NCBI GenBank assembly: GCA_034620365.1
Contig: JAQGEQ010000343.1
Span: 186,001 to 250,000, forward strand
DNA: 64,000 nucleotides
From: Pegea sp. RAD2-039
Lineage: Eukaryota > Chordata > Thaliacea > Salpida > Salpidae
Direction of reading: 5' to 3'
Position numbers and translations under genes: made by a program. Shown here piece after piece: positions 20,561 through 32,909 of this stretch. Position 1 is the first letter of the stretch. Each line of letters opens with the position of its first letter. The notes under the pieces are model-generated. The model was not told where the DNA came from and did no database searches. It saw only the letters and a list, made by a program, of their open reading frames with translations.

Positions 20561-22560
20561 CATAAAATATAAATAATAAAAATTATAAACAGTTATTCAG
20601 TTTTTAACTACCTTACAAATACTCAAACATTAATTAAATGTAATTGGCCTCAATAATATATAAAACATCAACAATTATTTCCATTGAAAAATTATAGTGC
20701 CTAAAAGATATATCATCTGGTTTAAAATTGTTAGAAATTTCAGTAATCGACTTGACTAGTACTATTAAGTCTTCAAATAGAACATGGAACAACGAAAAAA
20801 GATTATTAGTAAATAGTCAAATTTTATTTATGATTACAATATATATAAATTAAATTAAGGTATATATAAAATTATTATTTAGATATAAATTCAAATTACG
20901 TTTAAAAAAAGTGAAAAATGTTTCAGTAATAAATTTAAGTATTTTTTCAAACTAAAGTATTATGAAATAAGATGACAATTTTGAGTTTTAATTTCATCAT
21001 TTTAATAATTTACTTTTTCAACAAAGTTATTATTTTCCTTATTATGTTTTTGTAATTTACTTTTATATCAGTTTTTAGGTCGTAGTTTTCTACCGTATAA
21101 GATAAAAAAGTAGATAAAAAACAACTTATTAAAGCAAAAATAATTGGGTAACTGACTTAATGTAATCAATTGTAATTCACTTTTGGTAAGAAATTATAAC
21201 ATCAAAGCCACTAATAGTTATAGAAAACAAGGTTTATAACTCATTCATCATGAAGCCATGTTTAGTATTCTATCTATTTCTTGTTTGATATTTTAAACAA
21301 AACATAAAAACTACTTTTAAACGAAGTTAGTAATCCAACAGATTTATTTCTCATTTTTTACAAAAAAAAATAAATTTCAAATTTTAAATTTATTATTCAA
21401 TCTGATTAAAAATTTTGACGATTGAACCAACTGCTGATAAAATGCCTTCTGTACACGGACTTCCAGTTTCTTTATTCGTAACTTGGCTGGTACTTTCTTC
21501 CAAATTGTAATCAACAAAACAATTAGAAAATGAGATGAAATAGGTCGGAATTCTGTTTGTAGTTAATATATATTTTCATCCACCAATCATATAAGTTAGT
21601 ATGGAAGCAAACAATAGATCAATTACAACTTAACTTACTTTGTACAGCAGTTCATATGTTTTATTTCTTCAACAAACTCAACAATCGTGGAAGGTTATAA
21701 TGAAGATACAAAACGACATCTAAACCTCTTGTTTAGTTTTACTGAATCAACATGTTTTGGTTTTACAACAAGAACCTTTCTTCTTCTGGCGTACTTTGCA
21801 CTTTTACATAATTTCTAGAATTAATCTTCAACATATTAATAGACTTAACGTAAAAGTTGTAGCTTACTAGTAATCGTTGTTTGAAAAAAACTTTCTTTAC
21901 AACTAGCAGTCAGCCAAATGTCACCATCATTATACTCATTGAAATAAGTTTATTTATAATCTCTTTTTATTTTCTAAAATCATAAATAAATGAGAAAAAA
22001 CGGACAATATCTTTAATGTAGAAACAAACAAATATGCTTTTAGAGCATTCTTTAAGCTGAGTACCATCAACTATAGAAAAACTTGTCTTTACAAACCAAC
22101 TTTGCTGCTAACAGCACGCAACTAATTACCTACTTTGATAGAATGGTGGACGCGTGTTTAAAAAAAGTAATTTTAGATGTTTAATAGCTATAAGCTATCT
22201 TAATTTTACCAAATTGTTGCTGTTTGTATTTACTCACTAGTGTTTATAATTTTGAAAATCTAAAAGTTATTAATCAAATTATCAGCAACTATTTTCAAAC
22301 AAACATTCATTTACTACCCATATAGGTGCTTCACCGTGCGTGACCGGCTTATTCTAATTTATTTATACTAAAAGTATTTCAAGAGAGCCTAGAGACTGAT
22401 TATGAAAAGTTTAACAGCCAGCGACTTTAAAGATTAGAAGTAAGCCCTTTAACTAATTGTTTGTAAACACATTATTAGTTTTGTCTTTACTAAATATTAT
22501 TAGGAAAAATTTATTTAAATTTTTTAGTTTAATATTTAAAAGTTAAATCAATTTACTTAA
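20560..22560 (-). pseudogene. Unidentified gene fragment block X, copy 1
   Basis: About 2 kb shared with 26.86-28.83 kb (same strand) and 44.87-46.83 kb (opposite strand). Minus-strand exon-like pieces: about 22,130-22,000 (frame with TSFSIVDGTQLKECSKS), 21,960-21,880 (NEYNDGDIWLTASCKES), 21,810-21,650 (VVKTKHVDSVK-like, RFRCRF, then a stop), and 21,500-21,390. The last has two open frames, EESTSQVTNKETGSPC or KKVPAKLRIKKLEVRVQKAF. The final acceptor is TTG instead of TAG. Not recognised. Confidence 0.45.
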
Positions 22561-22815
22561 AATGTCGCCAAATAAAATTTCATTTAGTAGTAGAAGGAGC
22601 TGCTGGATATGGAGCCGATATTATGAACCAAACCCTGACTAGATTACCATCAATCAAACATTGATTGAAAGAAAAAACTTCAATCAATTACTGGAAGCAG
22701 TTAAAAGTTTTAAAGTTCTGTGTAACGGCAAAAATAAAAACTACTAAATTTTGATTCTACGAATAATCCTTTCTAACATAAAGAAAGATAATTTAAATTT
22801 AAATACAAATAGTCT

Positions 22816-22872
22816 GTTGAAACTTATTCAACTCCAAAAATTAAATTGTTTGAAAAATTCTAAAACACCGTT
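22816..22872 (-). ncRNA. U7-like Sm RNA cassette 9, degraded
   Basis: PSE 22905-22925 with GTTTTGTA for GTGGTGTA, TATA-like TTTATAAAG near 22,888, variable 22872-22843 (30 nt), AATTTTTGG 22842-22834, stem-loop 22832-22816 with one loop change. Probably inactive. Confidence 0.5.
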
Positions 22873-23079
22873 ACACAGATTTGTTCCTTTATAAAGATTT
22901 CTATTAGTTTAGTGTTTGTTTTGTAAATTTGTTAATAAATTATTTCGTCAAAAAAAATTTTCTGAATTTACAATTGATAGAATTGAATGGATAACCTTAT
23001 ATTTGAATCTTTAAATAATGAGATGTTTATATTATAAAGAAAGGCACTATAAAAACTTAGCAACAAATTTACCTATGCG

Positions 23080-23904
23080 GTAAAATTTTACTAGATTTAG
23101 CCTCCTGCTTTACTACTTGTTCGTCAACCAAACAAACAACTAGTGTAGCAACACCCACCAAAATGGCTTTTTTTAAAAGTTACTTATTAAAATAAATAAT
23201 AATTCAAAACATTTCAACATTTACTTAGTAAACAGCTTTCAATTCATACATAATCTAAAAATGGAATTAATGAAAAATTACGCAATTCAAACTTTCTCAT
23301 AACTATACGGTAAGTTTTTTATATAATTCTTTGACAATACCCTAAATTTTCTTAATAGTTGTCAATATAAAGTGATTACATCTTTTAAAATTCAAAGTTA
23401 AAAGCTTTTAACAGAAGATATTGTAGGGAACGATTGGAAAAACATATAGAAGAAATTTTTAATATAATTTTGTAATAACTTTCAAAGAAATTTTGTTTAG
23501 TATTAAACATAATTTCAAAATTACTAATAATTATTGAAATTTAAGTCATTTCAAAGTAAACTTTTGACATTTTGAGGCAAAAAAAATCAACAAATTTTTA
23601 ATGATACTTGATTTAAAAAACATTTTATAAATTCAACTTACAAAAACTGTAAATAATAAATATAAATTATAACATCTAATATTTTAAATCAAAAACTTAT
23701 TAAAATAAAAAAGATATTTAAACTATAGAATTGAAAAGAACTGAAAAAGTAAAATATCAGGAAGAACTTAAAAGTTAAAAACAATTTGACTTTAAATAAA
23801 AATATATCCTGTATGTCTGCATAAAAAAAGATTTCATTTGAAACTATTATATAATAACTATTCTTTAAAAGAATTGTTAAAAAAACATTTAGAATCTTTA
23901 ATTT
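23080..23904 (-). repeat. Module M, minus orientation
   Basis: Same block as 10,060, preceded by a mutated junction 17-mer (TTTACCTATGCGGTAAA, 23,068-23,084). The minus strand includes the SKAGG-coding end at about 23,100-23,120. Confidence 0.65.
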
Positions 23905-24140
23905 AGATCTTTTTTTAATAGTCATACTTCCATCTAATCTTACATATCCGTAGCTGACAACAAAATGTTGATTGAAATTCATCATCATCAAGTTCTCTAC
24001 CTCCTCATACGGCACAATTTTTCACATAAATCGAGCGTTTGCGTGTAATTTGATACAATCACGTATTTATCATCATTTATTGAACGAGTTGCTGCCATCA
24101 ATAAATCCACTAGCATCATTTTACCAGATAAATCCGGCTG
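23905..24140 (-). pseudogene. RAD54L: RAD54 exon fragment, copy 3
   Basis: Exons A and B as in copy 1, reading [15 protein letters not shown] and [15 protein letters not shown]. The tRNA-Glu piece that follows (CTCCCTGACCGGGAATATC, about 24,165-24,183) is a 3' remnant, as in copies 1, 2 and 5. Confidence 0.85.
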
Positions 24141-24193
24141 AAAAAAAATTGTTTAAAAGAAAAGCTCCCTGACCGGGAATATCAGAGGTGTAT

Positions 24194-24210
24194 TTTACCG
24201 CATACGTAAA
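24194..24210. repeat. Junction 17-mer, perfect
   Basis: TTTACCGCATACGTAAA between tRNA-Glu remnant and micro-ORF block. Confidence 0.65.
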
Positions 24211-24261
24211 TGTAATGCTAAATTATTTTAGTGCCCTTCTTATAAATATAAATCTCTTGAT

Positions 24262-24357
24262 TTAAAGATTCAAATATAATTTTATCATCTTGTTACTTTG
24301 ATCTTCAAACTCTCTTACCGCGTGTCTCAAAGTTGTATCATTCTGATATTTTCCCAT
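24262..24357 (-). CDS. 31-residue micro-ORF, intact copy
   Basis: Frame MGKYQNDTTLRHAVREFEDQ ... KLYLNL, with three to four replacements against the copy at 14,372. Upstream of cassette 10, opposite strand. Confidence 0.33.
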   Translation of the reverse strand: MGKYQNDTTLRHAVREFEDQSNKMIKLYLNL

Positions 24358-24546
24358 CTCTTCAATTATATTAAATCATAAATTTATTACAAAAATATTT
24401 TTAGATAATTTAGATAAAAACGTTTAAGTAAAAAAGTAGCTAGCAGAAATCAATTCAGAAAATTTTTTTTGACGAAATAATTTTTTAGCAAATTTACACC
24501 ACAAACACTAAACTAGTAAAACTTATATAAATAGACAAATCGGCGT

Positions 24547-24606
24547 AAAAATGTTCAAGGAATATAATGTACCATTCATAATTTTTGGAGTTGAACAAGT
24601 TTCAAC
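24547..24606 (+). ncRNA. U7-like Sm RNA cassette 10
   Basis: PSE 24495-24515, TATA 24524-24531, variable 24547-24579 (33 nt; its 3' end TTCAT matches cassette 22 but the rest differs), AATTTTTGG 24580-24588, perfect stem-loop 24590-24606. Confidence 0.66.
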
Positions 24607-24962
24607 GAGCTAATTCAAAATTAAACATAAAATAATTTCAATTGTTTAAAAGAAACGATTATTTGCTGTATCAACATTTAGTAGTCTTTATTTTGTACAT
24701 TTACACAACATTTAACAATAAAATAATGTTTCCTTTAAATTTTTAATCTTTAGTAAAAGTTAAAATTAGTTTGATTGATTTAACAACAAAATTAAAGTTG
24801 AATAAAAAATTTACATCTGTAAAAATTATTTCAAATGTTTTATGTGGGAAGAATAATATCTAGAATTATATAAAATAACATTATTAGATATTTCATAAAA
24901 ACAAACGAAATTAAGTATGTTATTTTTCTATCATTTAACTTTAAATGAAAATAATTTTTTTT

Positions 24963-25080
24963 ATATATATAATTGCAAAGGAAGGTATATCTCGCTAACA
25001 CACATTCTAACGAGTTTCTTATGGTTTTTCTCCGGAGTTTATAAGTATGTCTTCATCCGGGGTCAAACTCGGTACTTCAG
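24963..25080 (-). mobile_element. SINE family 2, minus strand
   Basis: Reverse of the B-box region (CCGAGTTTGACCCCGGATG), AAACTCGTTAGAATGTGTG, CTTCCTTTGCA and an AT tail. The same insertion is present in the inverted duplicate at 38.60-38.72 kb. Confidence 0.7.
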
Positions 25081-25138
25081 CAAATAATCTTTGCTATCGA
25101 ATTAAAGAAGAAATCTAGGATAAATATTGAAATAGTCT

Positions 25139-25196
25139 GTTGAAACTTATTCCACTTCTAAAATTAAATGTTTGAAATTATAGTATGGTACTTTAA
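25139..25196 (-). ncRNA. U7-like Sm RNA cassette 11, degraded
   Basis: PSE 25228-25248 (GTATTTGTGG), TATA-like TTTATAAA 25213-25220, variable about 25196-25166, Sm-like AATTTTAG 25165-25158, stem-loop 25155-25139 with a broken pair (TTCCAC). Same variable segment as cassette 17. Confidence 0.5.
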
Positions 25197-25384
25197 AGCA
25201 GATATTTTCTAATTTATAAACTTCGATTAGTTTAGTATTTGTGGTGTAAATTTGCTAATAAATTATTTCGTCAAAAAAAATTTTCTGAATTGATTGCTGT
25301 TAGCTACTTTTGACTTAAAAGTTTTTATTTAAATTATCTAAAAATAATTTTTTAGTAAATAGATGATTTAATATAATTGAAAAG

Positions 25385-25480
25385 ATGGGAATATATCAAA
25401 ATGATGCGTCTTTGAGACAAGTGGTTAGAGAGTTTGAAGATCAAAATAACAAGATGATAAAATTATTTTTGAATCGTTAA
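25385..25480 (+). CDS. 31-residue micro-ORF, intact copy
   Basis: Frame MGIYQNDASLRQVVREFEDQ ... KLFLNR; the stop position is kept despite a changed penultimate codon. Confidence 0.33.
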   Translation: MGIYQNDASLRQVVREFEDQNNKMIKLFLNR

Positions 25481-25533
25481 ATCAAGAGATATTTTTAGTA
25501 TTAAGAAGTGCATTATAATAATTTAGCAACACA

Positions 25534-25550
25534 TTTACGTATGCGGTAAG
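25534..25550. repeat. Junction 17-mer, one mismatch
   Basis: TTTACGTATGCGGTAAG, followed by the GTTCAAACAACACAGC block leading to cassette 12. Confidence 0.6.
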
Positions 25551-25877
25551 ATACACATTTGATGTGCAGTTCAAACAACACAGCTTTTCATCTATTCTTA
25601 GATTGAAAATGTTCAATCTAAAAGACAAGATTAATATTAATAGGTTAAATTTGCTTTTAAATCTTCATCTTTATTAGTTAATATGATGTCATGACTTCGA
25701 CTTGACAACTTTTGATCATATTATAATGGTCATATAAAGTTATAAACATTTACTAAGTATTTAACTACCTTACATGCTCTCAAACGGAAATTTTTTTTCT
25801 GATAATTTAATTCATTAGAAAATATACACCACAAACACTAAACTACTAGATATATATATAATGGAAAAACTCAGCGT

Positions 25878-25934
25878 TTGAATATCTACATAAACAAATA
25901 ATTTGTTAATTTTTGGAGTTGAACAAGTTTCAAC
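25878..25934 (+). ncRNA. U7-like Sm RNA cassette 12
   Basis: PSE 25825-25845, TATA-like TATATATATA from 25,851, variable 25878-25907 (30 nt, same lineage as 8 and 16), AATTTTTGG 25908-25916, perfect stem-loop 25918-25934. Confidence 0.64.
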
Positions 25935-26687
25935 AGACCATATCAAAATTAAACCTAAATTATCTTCCTTAATCAGATTGAAAGGATTATTCGCTAAATC
26001 AACATTTAGTACTTTTAAATTTGTACTTTTTCACAGAATTATTTAAACTTTAACAATAAATTAATATATTCTATTGTATCAAAACTTCTAATAAAATTGA
26101 AAATTAGTTTGATTAATTTAACAAAAAATTAAAGATAAATAAAAAAGTTTTATCAGCACAATTTATTTCAAATGTTTTAATTGAAAAAAAAAATATTTTT
26201 GTATTTTTGTTATAAGTATTTTGTTTATTTTTTTTATAACAATGTTGATATTTCATAAAAACCAAATAAATCAGGCCTAAATAGGCAGACAGGTAAGTTT
26301 AGTTATTTAATTTTTGTTTATCCGTTACATATAAAGCTGATTGAAATTATTGTTAATAAGTTAATATTTATATTAAAATTTGATGCTTCTCAAATTAAGT
26401 AGTAAATTGTTCAATGCAGGCCAACGTAGTTAAAACAATCAAGAAAGATTCCATCAAAAAACTATCTGTAAATGAAGACAAATACATGATGTTAAATATA
26501 AATTAAAATATTTAATACCACACTATACAATATACCTTGATACTGATACATGATGTTAAATTTAAATTAAAGAAAATTAAAGCAATAAATTTCTATTCAA
26601 CAACATTTTGATTTCTCTGAATTTCTTTTTATTAAATTAACAATATTGGCTTTTATATCTTGAAACAAGTCAAACAATATTCAGAAT

Positions 26688-26840
26688 ATAATTTTTTGCT
26701 GAAAGAGAAGATAATTATAAACTTTCTGATTCGAGTTTTTACTTTTGGATGCGTAAGAAAATGTAAATTAAAAGTTTATCTTTTATATGATTTACTTATG
26801 TTGAAATTATATTAATTTGGAAGCCTTATATTTGTGAAAA
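26688..26840 (-). repeat. Fused-tail repeat, copy
   Basis: Matches the copy at 20.42 kb almost base for base, so this belongs to a larger direct duplication (about 20.3-22.6 and 26.6-28.8 kb). Confidence 0.7.
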
Positions 26841-26859
26841 TTCATAAAATACAAATAAA

Positions 26860-28830
26860 AAAAATTATAAACAGTTACTCAGTTTTTAACTACCTTGCAA
26901 ATACTCAAACATTAATTAAATGTAATTGGCCTCAATAATATATAAAAATCAACAAATATTTCCATTGAAAAATTATAGTGCCTAAAAAGATATATCATCT
27001 GGTTTAAAATTGTTAGAAATTTCAGTAATCGACTTGACTACTACTATTAAGTCTTCAAATAGAACATGGAACCACTAAATAAGCTTATTAGTAAATATTC
27101 AAATTTTATTTATGATTATAATATATATAAATTAAATTAAAGTTTATATAACATAATATTTTATTATAAATCTAATGTTTAAACAAAGTGAGAATTGTTT
27201 CAGTAATTAATATAAGTAATTTTTCAAATAAATGTTTTATGAAGTAAGATGATAGTATTGAGTTTTAATTTCGTCATTTTAATAATTTACTTTTTCAACA
27301 AAGTTATTATTTTCCTTATTATGTATTTGTAATTTATTTCTATATCAGTTTTTAGCTCGTAGTTTTCTACCGTAAACAGATAAAAAACAACTTATTAAAG
27401 CAAAAATAATTGGGTAACTGACTTAATGTAATCATTTCTAATTCACTTTTGGTAAGAAATGATAACATCAAAGCCACTAATAGTTATAGAAAACAAGGTT
27501 TATAACTCTATTCATCATGAAGTCATGTTTAGTATTCTATCTATTTCTTGTTTGATATTTTTAAACAAAACATAAAAATTACTTTTAAACGAAGTTAATA
27601 ATCCAACAGATTTATTTCTCATTTTTTTACAAAAAAAAAAAAATTTAACTTTTAAATTTATTATTCAATCTAATTAAAAATGTTGACGATTGAACCAACT
27701 ACTGATACATTATCTTCTGTACACGGACTTCCAGTTTCTTTATTGATAACTTGGCTGATACTTTCTTCCAAATTGTAATCAACAAAACAATCAGAAAATG
27801 AGATGAAATAAGTCGGAATTCTGTTTGTAATTAATAATATATATTTACAATATTAATCAAATAAGTTAGTATGGAATCAAACAATAGATCAATTACAACT
27901 TATTTTACTTTGTACATCAGCTCATATGGTTTATATTTTCAACAAACTCAACAATCGTGGAAAGTTATAATGAAGATACAAAACGACATCTAAACCTCTT
28001 GTTTTGTTTTACTGAGTTCACATGTTTTGGTTTTACAACAATAACCTTTCTTTTTCTGGCGTACCTTGCACTTTTACATAATTTCTAGAATTAATCATCA
28101 ACATATTAATAGACTTAACGTAAAAGTTGTAGCTTACTAGTAGTTGTTGTTCGAAAAAAACTTTCTTTACAACTAGCAGTCAGCCAAATGTCACCATAAT
28201 TATACTCATTGAAATAAGTTTATTTATAATCTCTTTTTTATTTTCTAAAATCATAAATAAATGAGAGAAAAAAACGGACAATATCTTTAATGTAGAAACA
28301 AACAAATATGCTTTTAGAGTATTCTTTAAGCTGAGTACCACCAACTATAGAAAAACTTGTCTTTACAAACCAACTTTGCTGCTAGCAGCACGCAACTAAT
28401 TACCTACTTTGATAGAATGGTGGACGCTTGTGTAGTAAAAGTAATCTTAGATGTTTAATAGCTATAAGCTATCATAATTTTACCAAATTGTTGCTGTTTG
28501 TAATTACTTACTAGTTATTATAATTTTGAAAATCTAAAAGTTATTAATCAAATTATCAGCAACCGTTTTCAAACAAACTTTCATTTACTACTCTTATAGG
28601 TGCTTCACCGTGCGTGACCGGCTTATTCTAATTTATTTATACTAAAAGTATTTCAAGAGAGCCTAGAGACTGATTATCAAATTTTGAGAACCAGCAACCT
28701 TAAGATTAGAGGTAAGCTCTTTAACTAACTGTTTGTAAACACATTATTAGTTTTGTCTTTACTAAATATTATTAGGAAAAATTTATTTAAATTTTTTAGT
28801 TTAATATTTAAAAGTTAAATCAATTTACTT
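26860..28830 (-). pseudogene. Unidentified gene fragment block X, copy 2
   Basis: Direct duplicate of 20.56-22.56 kb with the same internal stop codon. In the terminal exon-like piece (about 27,780-27,680) the KKV... frame gains a stop while the EES... frame stays open. Not recognised. Confidence 0.45.
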
Positions 28831-29099
28831 AAAATGTCGCCAACTAAAACCTCAGTTAGTAGAAGTAGAAGGAGCTGTTGTGTATTGAAACGATATTAAG
28901 AAGCAAACCCTGACTAGATTAACATCAATAAAACATTGAATGAAAAATTGTTTAAAAATTTCACTATTTTGCTGGAAGCAGATAGAAGTTTTATAGTTCT
29001 ATGTAAAAGCACAAATAAAAAAATAACAAGTGTTGAATTTTTGAAAATCCTTTCTAACAAATAAAGGAGGAATATTTAAGTTTAATCTTGAAATAGTGT

Positions 29100-29155
29100 G
29101 TTGAAACAAATTCACCTTAAAAAATTAACTTTTAGAGAAGTGATAAAGATGTTTT
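29100..29155 (-). ncRNA. U7-like Sm RNA cassette 13, degraded
   Basis: PSE 29188-29208, TATA changed to TTTATGTAAA, variable 29155-29127 (29 nt, related to 21 and 23), Sm-like AATTTTTTAA 29126-29117, stem-loop 29116-29100 weakened (GGTGAATTTGTTTCAAC on the minus strand). Confidence 0.48.
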
Positions 29156-29341
29156 ACGCTGATTTGTTTGTTTATGTAAATTTCGATTAGTTTAGTGTTT
29201 GTGGTGTAGATTTGCTAATAAATTATTTCGTCAAAATATTTTCTGAATTGACTCCTGTTAGCTACTTTTGACTTTAAAATTTTATTTAAATTATCTAAAT
29301 ATATTTTTTTAGCAAATTTATGATTTAATATAATTGAAGAG

Positions 29342-29437
29342 ATGGGAATATATCAGAATGATGCAACTTTGAGACAAGTGGTTAGAGAGATTGAAGATCA
29401 AGATAACAAGATGATAAAATTATATTTGAATCTTTAA
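29342..29437 (+). CDS. 31-residue micro-ORF, intact copy
   Basis: Frame MGIYQNDATLRQVVREIEDQ ... KLYLNL. Followed at about 29,492-29,508 by a junction 17-mer with GTAAG end. Confidence 0.33.
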   Translation: MGIYQNDATLRQVVREIEDQDNKMIKLYLNL

Positions 29438-29514
29438 ATCAAGAGATATTTATAGTATTAAGAATGGCACTATAAAAATCTAGCAACATATTTACGTATG
29501 CGGTAAGATTTTAC

Positions 29515-30310
29515 TAGATTTAGCCTCCTGCTTTACTACTTGTTCGTCAATCAAACAAACAACTAGTGTAGCAACACCCAACAAAATGGCTTTTTTTTAA
29601 TGTTACTTGTTAAAATAAATAGTAATTCGAAACATTTCAACATTTACTTAGTAAGCAGCTTTCAACTCATACATAATTAAAAAATGGAATTAATGAAAAT
29701 TTACGCAACACAAACTTTCTCATAACTATACGGTCAGTTTTTCAAATAATTCTTTGACAATACCTTAAATTTTCTTAGTATTATTCAATATAAAGTGATT
29801 ACATCATTTCAATTTCAAAGTTAAAAGCTTTTAAAAAAATATATTGTAATGAACGATTAGAAAAACTTATAGAAGAAATTTTAAATAGAGTTTTATAATA
29901 ACTTTCAAAGAACTTTTATTTAGTATTAAACATAATTTCAAAATTATTAATAATTATTGAAATTTAAGTCATTTCAAAGTAAACTTTTGACATTTTAAGT
30001 AAAAAAAATAAATAAATTTTTAATGATACTTTATTTAAAAAAACTTTTTATAAATTCAACTTACAAAAACTGTAAATAATAAATATAAATTATAATATCT
30101 AAATATTTCAAATCGAAAACATATTAAATTAAAAAAGATATTGAAACAAAAGAATTGAAAAGTACTAAAAAAAGTAAAATATCAAGAAGAACATCAAAGT
30201 TAAAAATAAATTGGACTTTAAATAAAAATATATCCTGTTTGTCTGCAAAAAAAATGATTTTACTTGAAACTATTATATAAAAAACTTTTCTTTAAAAGAA
30301 TTGTTAAAAA
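29515..30310 (-). repeat. Module M, minus orientation
   Basis: Includes the RAD54 SKAGG-coding end near 29,530. Joined at about 30,310 to RAD54 3' flank (ATCGTAAACTACTATCG), a junction shared with 59.16 kb. Confidence 0.65.
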
Positions 30311-30422
30311 TCGTAAACTACTATCGTAAAAAAATTATCCCAAAACAATGTTTACAACTTTTTTCATTTTTTATTTTAATATCAAAAAATAAAGACAAAA
30401 ATATCGCGAGATGATGACGTCA

Positions 30423-31317
30423 TCAAACTGGTATTCGTTGCGCGATATGCGAGATCTGGTGAAAGGCAAAACTTGCCCCAGAAGGGTCCCAGACGCGACG
30501 GAGAATGTCATCCGGAATGTGTCTCGCTGAATATGAGTGATTCCAATCCGATAAATCTGAATTACAATCAGCAGTAGCCGGTGGAGGGCACACTTGCACA
30601 CAATTGACGCATCTGTAACGCGTTGATGACGTCATTGACGCGATACGAAGAGACGTAATTACCTTTTGCACTTAAGTGTTGAATGAGTGTCGCTTCTACA
30701 TGAAGTCATCGTGTCGTCGAGCGGTGAAAACAACTGACGTAACTGATCACGTGAAAAATGTCTAGCTACATCTTCTTCACGGTCCACTACACACGACGAA
30801 ATGCCGTCTTATGAGCTTGGCGCTGAAATATTTTCTCTTCAATACTTGAAGTTGCGAGTAATCTGCAAAAAGCCATTTTCGGTCACTTTAATTTTCAGTG
30901 TTTCCAATTGATTTTTTTAAATAAATTTTTAACCTGTAAATGTAACAAGGTTTTTTTTTACCGTTTCTCCACACTCTAGCCATGGCTTGTACGTCGTTAG
31001 CAGGATTCCAATCAGAATCAAACATAACTAACCGATTTGCACCAATCAAATTTAAACCGCATATTAAAATTTGATTTTTTTTTAAATTTTTTGTTTGGAA
31101 ACACTGTTTATCGTACCCTCCTGCTTTACAACTTAACATAAACACAATGTTGAAATTCATCATCATCAAGTTCTCTACCTCCTCATACGGCACAATTTTT
31201 CACATAAATCGAGCGTTTGCGTGTAACTTGATACAATCACGTATTTATCATCATTTATTGAACGAGTTGCTGCCATCAGTAATTTCACTAACATAATTTT
31301 ACCAGATAAATCCAGCT
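30423..31317 (-). pseudogene. RAD54L: RAD54 3' exons, copy 4 (reaches the C-terminus)
   Basis: Minus strand: exon A piece (about 31,317-31,187), [20 protein letters not shown] and [20 protein letters not shown] (31,065-30,960), then the [17 protein letters not shown] exon with frame damage (30,880-30,690), and the last exon CVNCVQVCPPPATADCNSDL ... FHQISHIAQRIPV with stop at 30,423. Exon B (YVRLDGS) is deleted. Introns of about 50-65 nt are kept, so this is a genomic rather than processed copy. Confidence 0.87.
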
Positions 31318-31355
31318 AAAAAAAAAATTTGTAAAAAAAAAATTGTAAAAAAAAG

Positions 31356-31427
31356 TTCCTAGAGCGGGAATCGAACCCGGGCCGCGTGGATGAGAGCCAC
31401 GAATCCTAACTACCAGACTACCTGGGA
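31356..31427 (-). tRNA. tRNA-Glu(CTC), 39 nt upstream of RAD54 exon A
   Basis: 72 nt on the minus strand, anticodon loop CTCTCAT (CTC). One acceptor mismatch (TCCCAGG against TCTAGGA). The following T run merges with the pyrimidine tract of the RAD54 exon A acceptor. Confidence 0.8.
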
Positions 31428-31581
31428 CTTGCGGTTACAAATTTTATTGAGAAAATATTTTATATAAAATTAGATAAAAGCGTTAATGTTTGAACTGCAT
31501 ATCAGAATTGTATTTTACCGAATACGTAAATGATTTGCTAAATTATTTTAGTGCTTTTCTTATAAATATAAATCTCTTGAT

Positions 31582-31677
31582 TTAAAGATTCAAATATGAT
31601 TTTATCATCGTGTTATTTTGATCTTCAAACTCTCTAACCACTTGTCTCAAAATTGCATCATTCTGATATCTTCTCAT
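31582..31677 (-). CDS. 31-residue micro-ORF, intact copy
   Basis: Frame MRRYQNDAILRQVVREFEDQ ... SYLNL. A diverged junction 17-mer (TTTACCGAATACGTAAA) lies at 31,515-31,531. Confidence 0.33.
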   Translation of the reverse strand: MRRYQNDAILRQVVREFEDQNNTMIKSYLNL

Positions 31678-31866
31678 TTCTTCAATTATATTAAATCATA
31701 AATTTGCTAAAAAAATCTTATTTAATTAATTTAGATAAAAATTTTATGTAAAAAGTAGCTAACAGGAGTCAACTCAGAAAATATTTTGACGAAATAATTT
31801 ATTAGCAAATCTTCACCACAAACAATAAACTAATCGAAATTTATATAGACTAAAAAAAATCAGCAT

Positions 31867-31928
31867 AAAAGATTTTAATTATTTTATTATTTCACTTTGT
31901 ATATTTTTGCAGTTGAACAAGTCTCAAC
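31867..31928 (+). ncRNA. U7-like Sm RNA cassette 14
   Basis: PSE 31812-31832 (TTCACC...AACAATAAAC, two changes), TATA-like TATATAGA 31842-31849, variable 31867-31902 (36 nt), Sm-like TATTTTTGC about 31,902-31,910, stem-loop 31912-31928 with one changed base (GTCTC). Confidence 0.52.
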
Positions 31929-32099
31929 AACATCTTGAACAAGATTAAACTTAAAATATCTTCATTTATTTAAATAAAAAGATTATTTGCTGAATCAACA
32001 TTTAGTAGTTTTTAGTTTGTACCTTTTCACAACAATTAACAATAAAATAATTTTTTTTTAATTTTAAAAGCTTTTAATAAAAATGTTTTAGTTTTATTG

Positions 32100-32580
32100 A
32101 TTTAACAACAATAAATAAAATAAATTATTTGATTTTTTAAATGATTATCAAATATTTAATTAAATAATTGCAATTTTGAATAAAATTATAACTAAAAAAA
32201 GTATATACAAAACTTATTAAGCAAAATGGCTAATTACTTAAATCAAAAAATACTAATTTATAAAAAAACTTACATTAAACCTTAATTTAAAGTAAACTAA
32301 ACTTATAATATTTGTATTTTCTTAATACATCATAACTAGATGGAAAACTGATTTTTATAAGTTTTTGATACATTTTATTTGAGTTTTTTATTTTGTGTTT
32401 TTGTATAGTTGTTATTATTGTTTAATTTTTACAAAACTGAAATTATTAATATTTCATAAAATAAAGCAAAAGACACTCAAACTATATAAATGCAAGTGAA
32501 GCAGCAAAAGAAGTAATATTTTGTTTCACATCAATTATAAAAATCAATTTAACAAACAAATGATAACTTGGTAATAGTCT
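32100..32580. other. AT-rich stretch with no supported feature
   Basis: Downstream of cassette 14. Apart from a few lines resembling other cassette flanks, nothing recognisable. Confidence 0.4.
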
Positions 32581-32583
32581 TAC

Positions 32584-32640
32584 CATCGAAGATACTGACG
32601 TAAGTGAAGACGTCTCACTTGTATTATCTTCTATATTGCC
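32584..32640 (-). pseudogene. Isolated exon-like segment
   Basis: Minus strand: acceptor TTGTAACAG, then 19 codons GNIEDNTSETSSLTSVSSM, then GTAAGA donor. It is less AT-rich than the flanks and in frame at both ends. Probably a stranded exon of an unidentified gene. Confidence 0.35.
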
Positions 32641-32909
32641 CTGTTACAAATAAATGATTTAAATGAAAGTTTATATTACATTTATTTTATAAATAAATTT
32701 TCACAACAATTTAACAATTTAGTTATGACATCAAACGAACTAAAAATGATGAAGATTTAAAAGCAAATTTAACCTATTAACATAGAATATTTGTGAGGAT
32801 AAAGATGAACTACTAGACCATTATTACTCTTGTATCTTAGATTGAACATTTTCAATCTTAAAATAGATGAAAAGCTGTGTTGTTTGAACTACATATCAGA
32901 AGTGTATAT

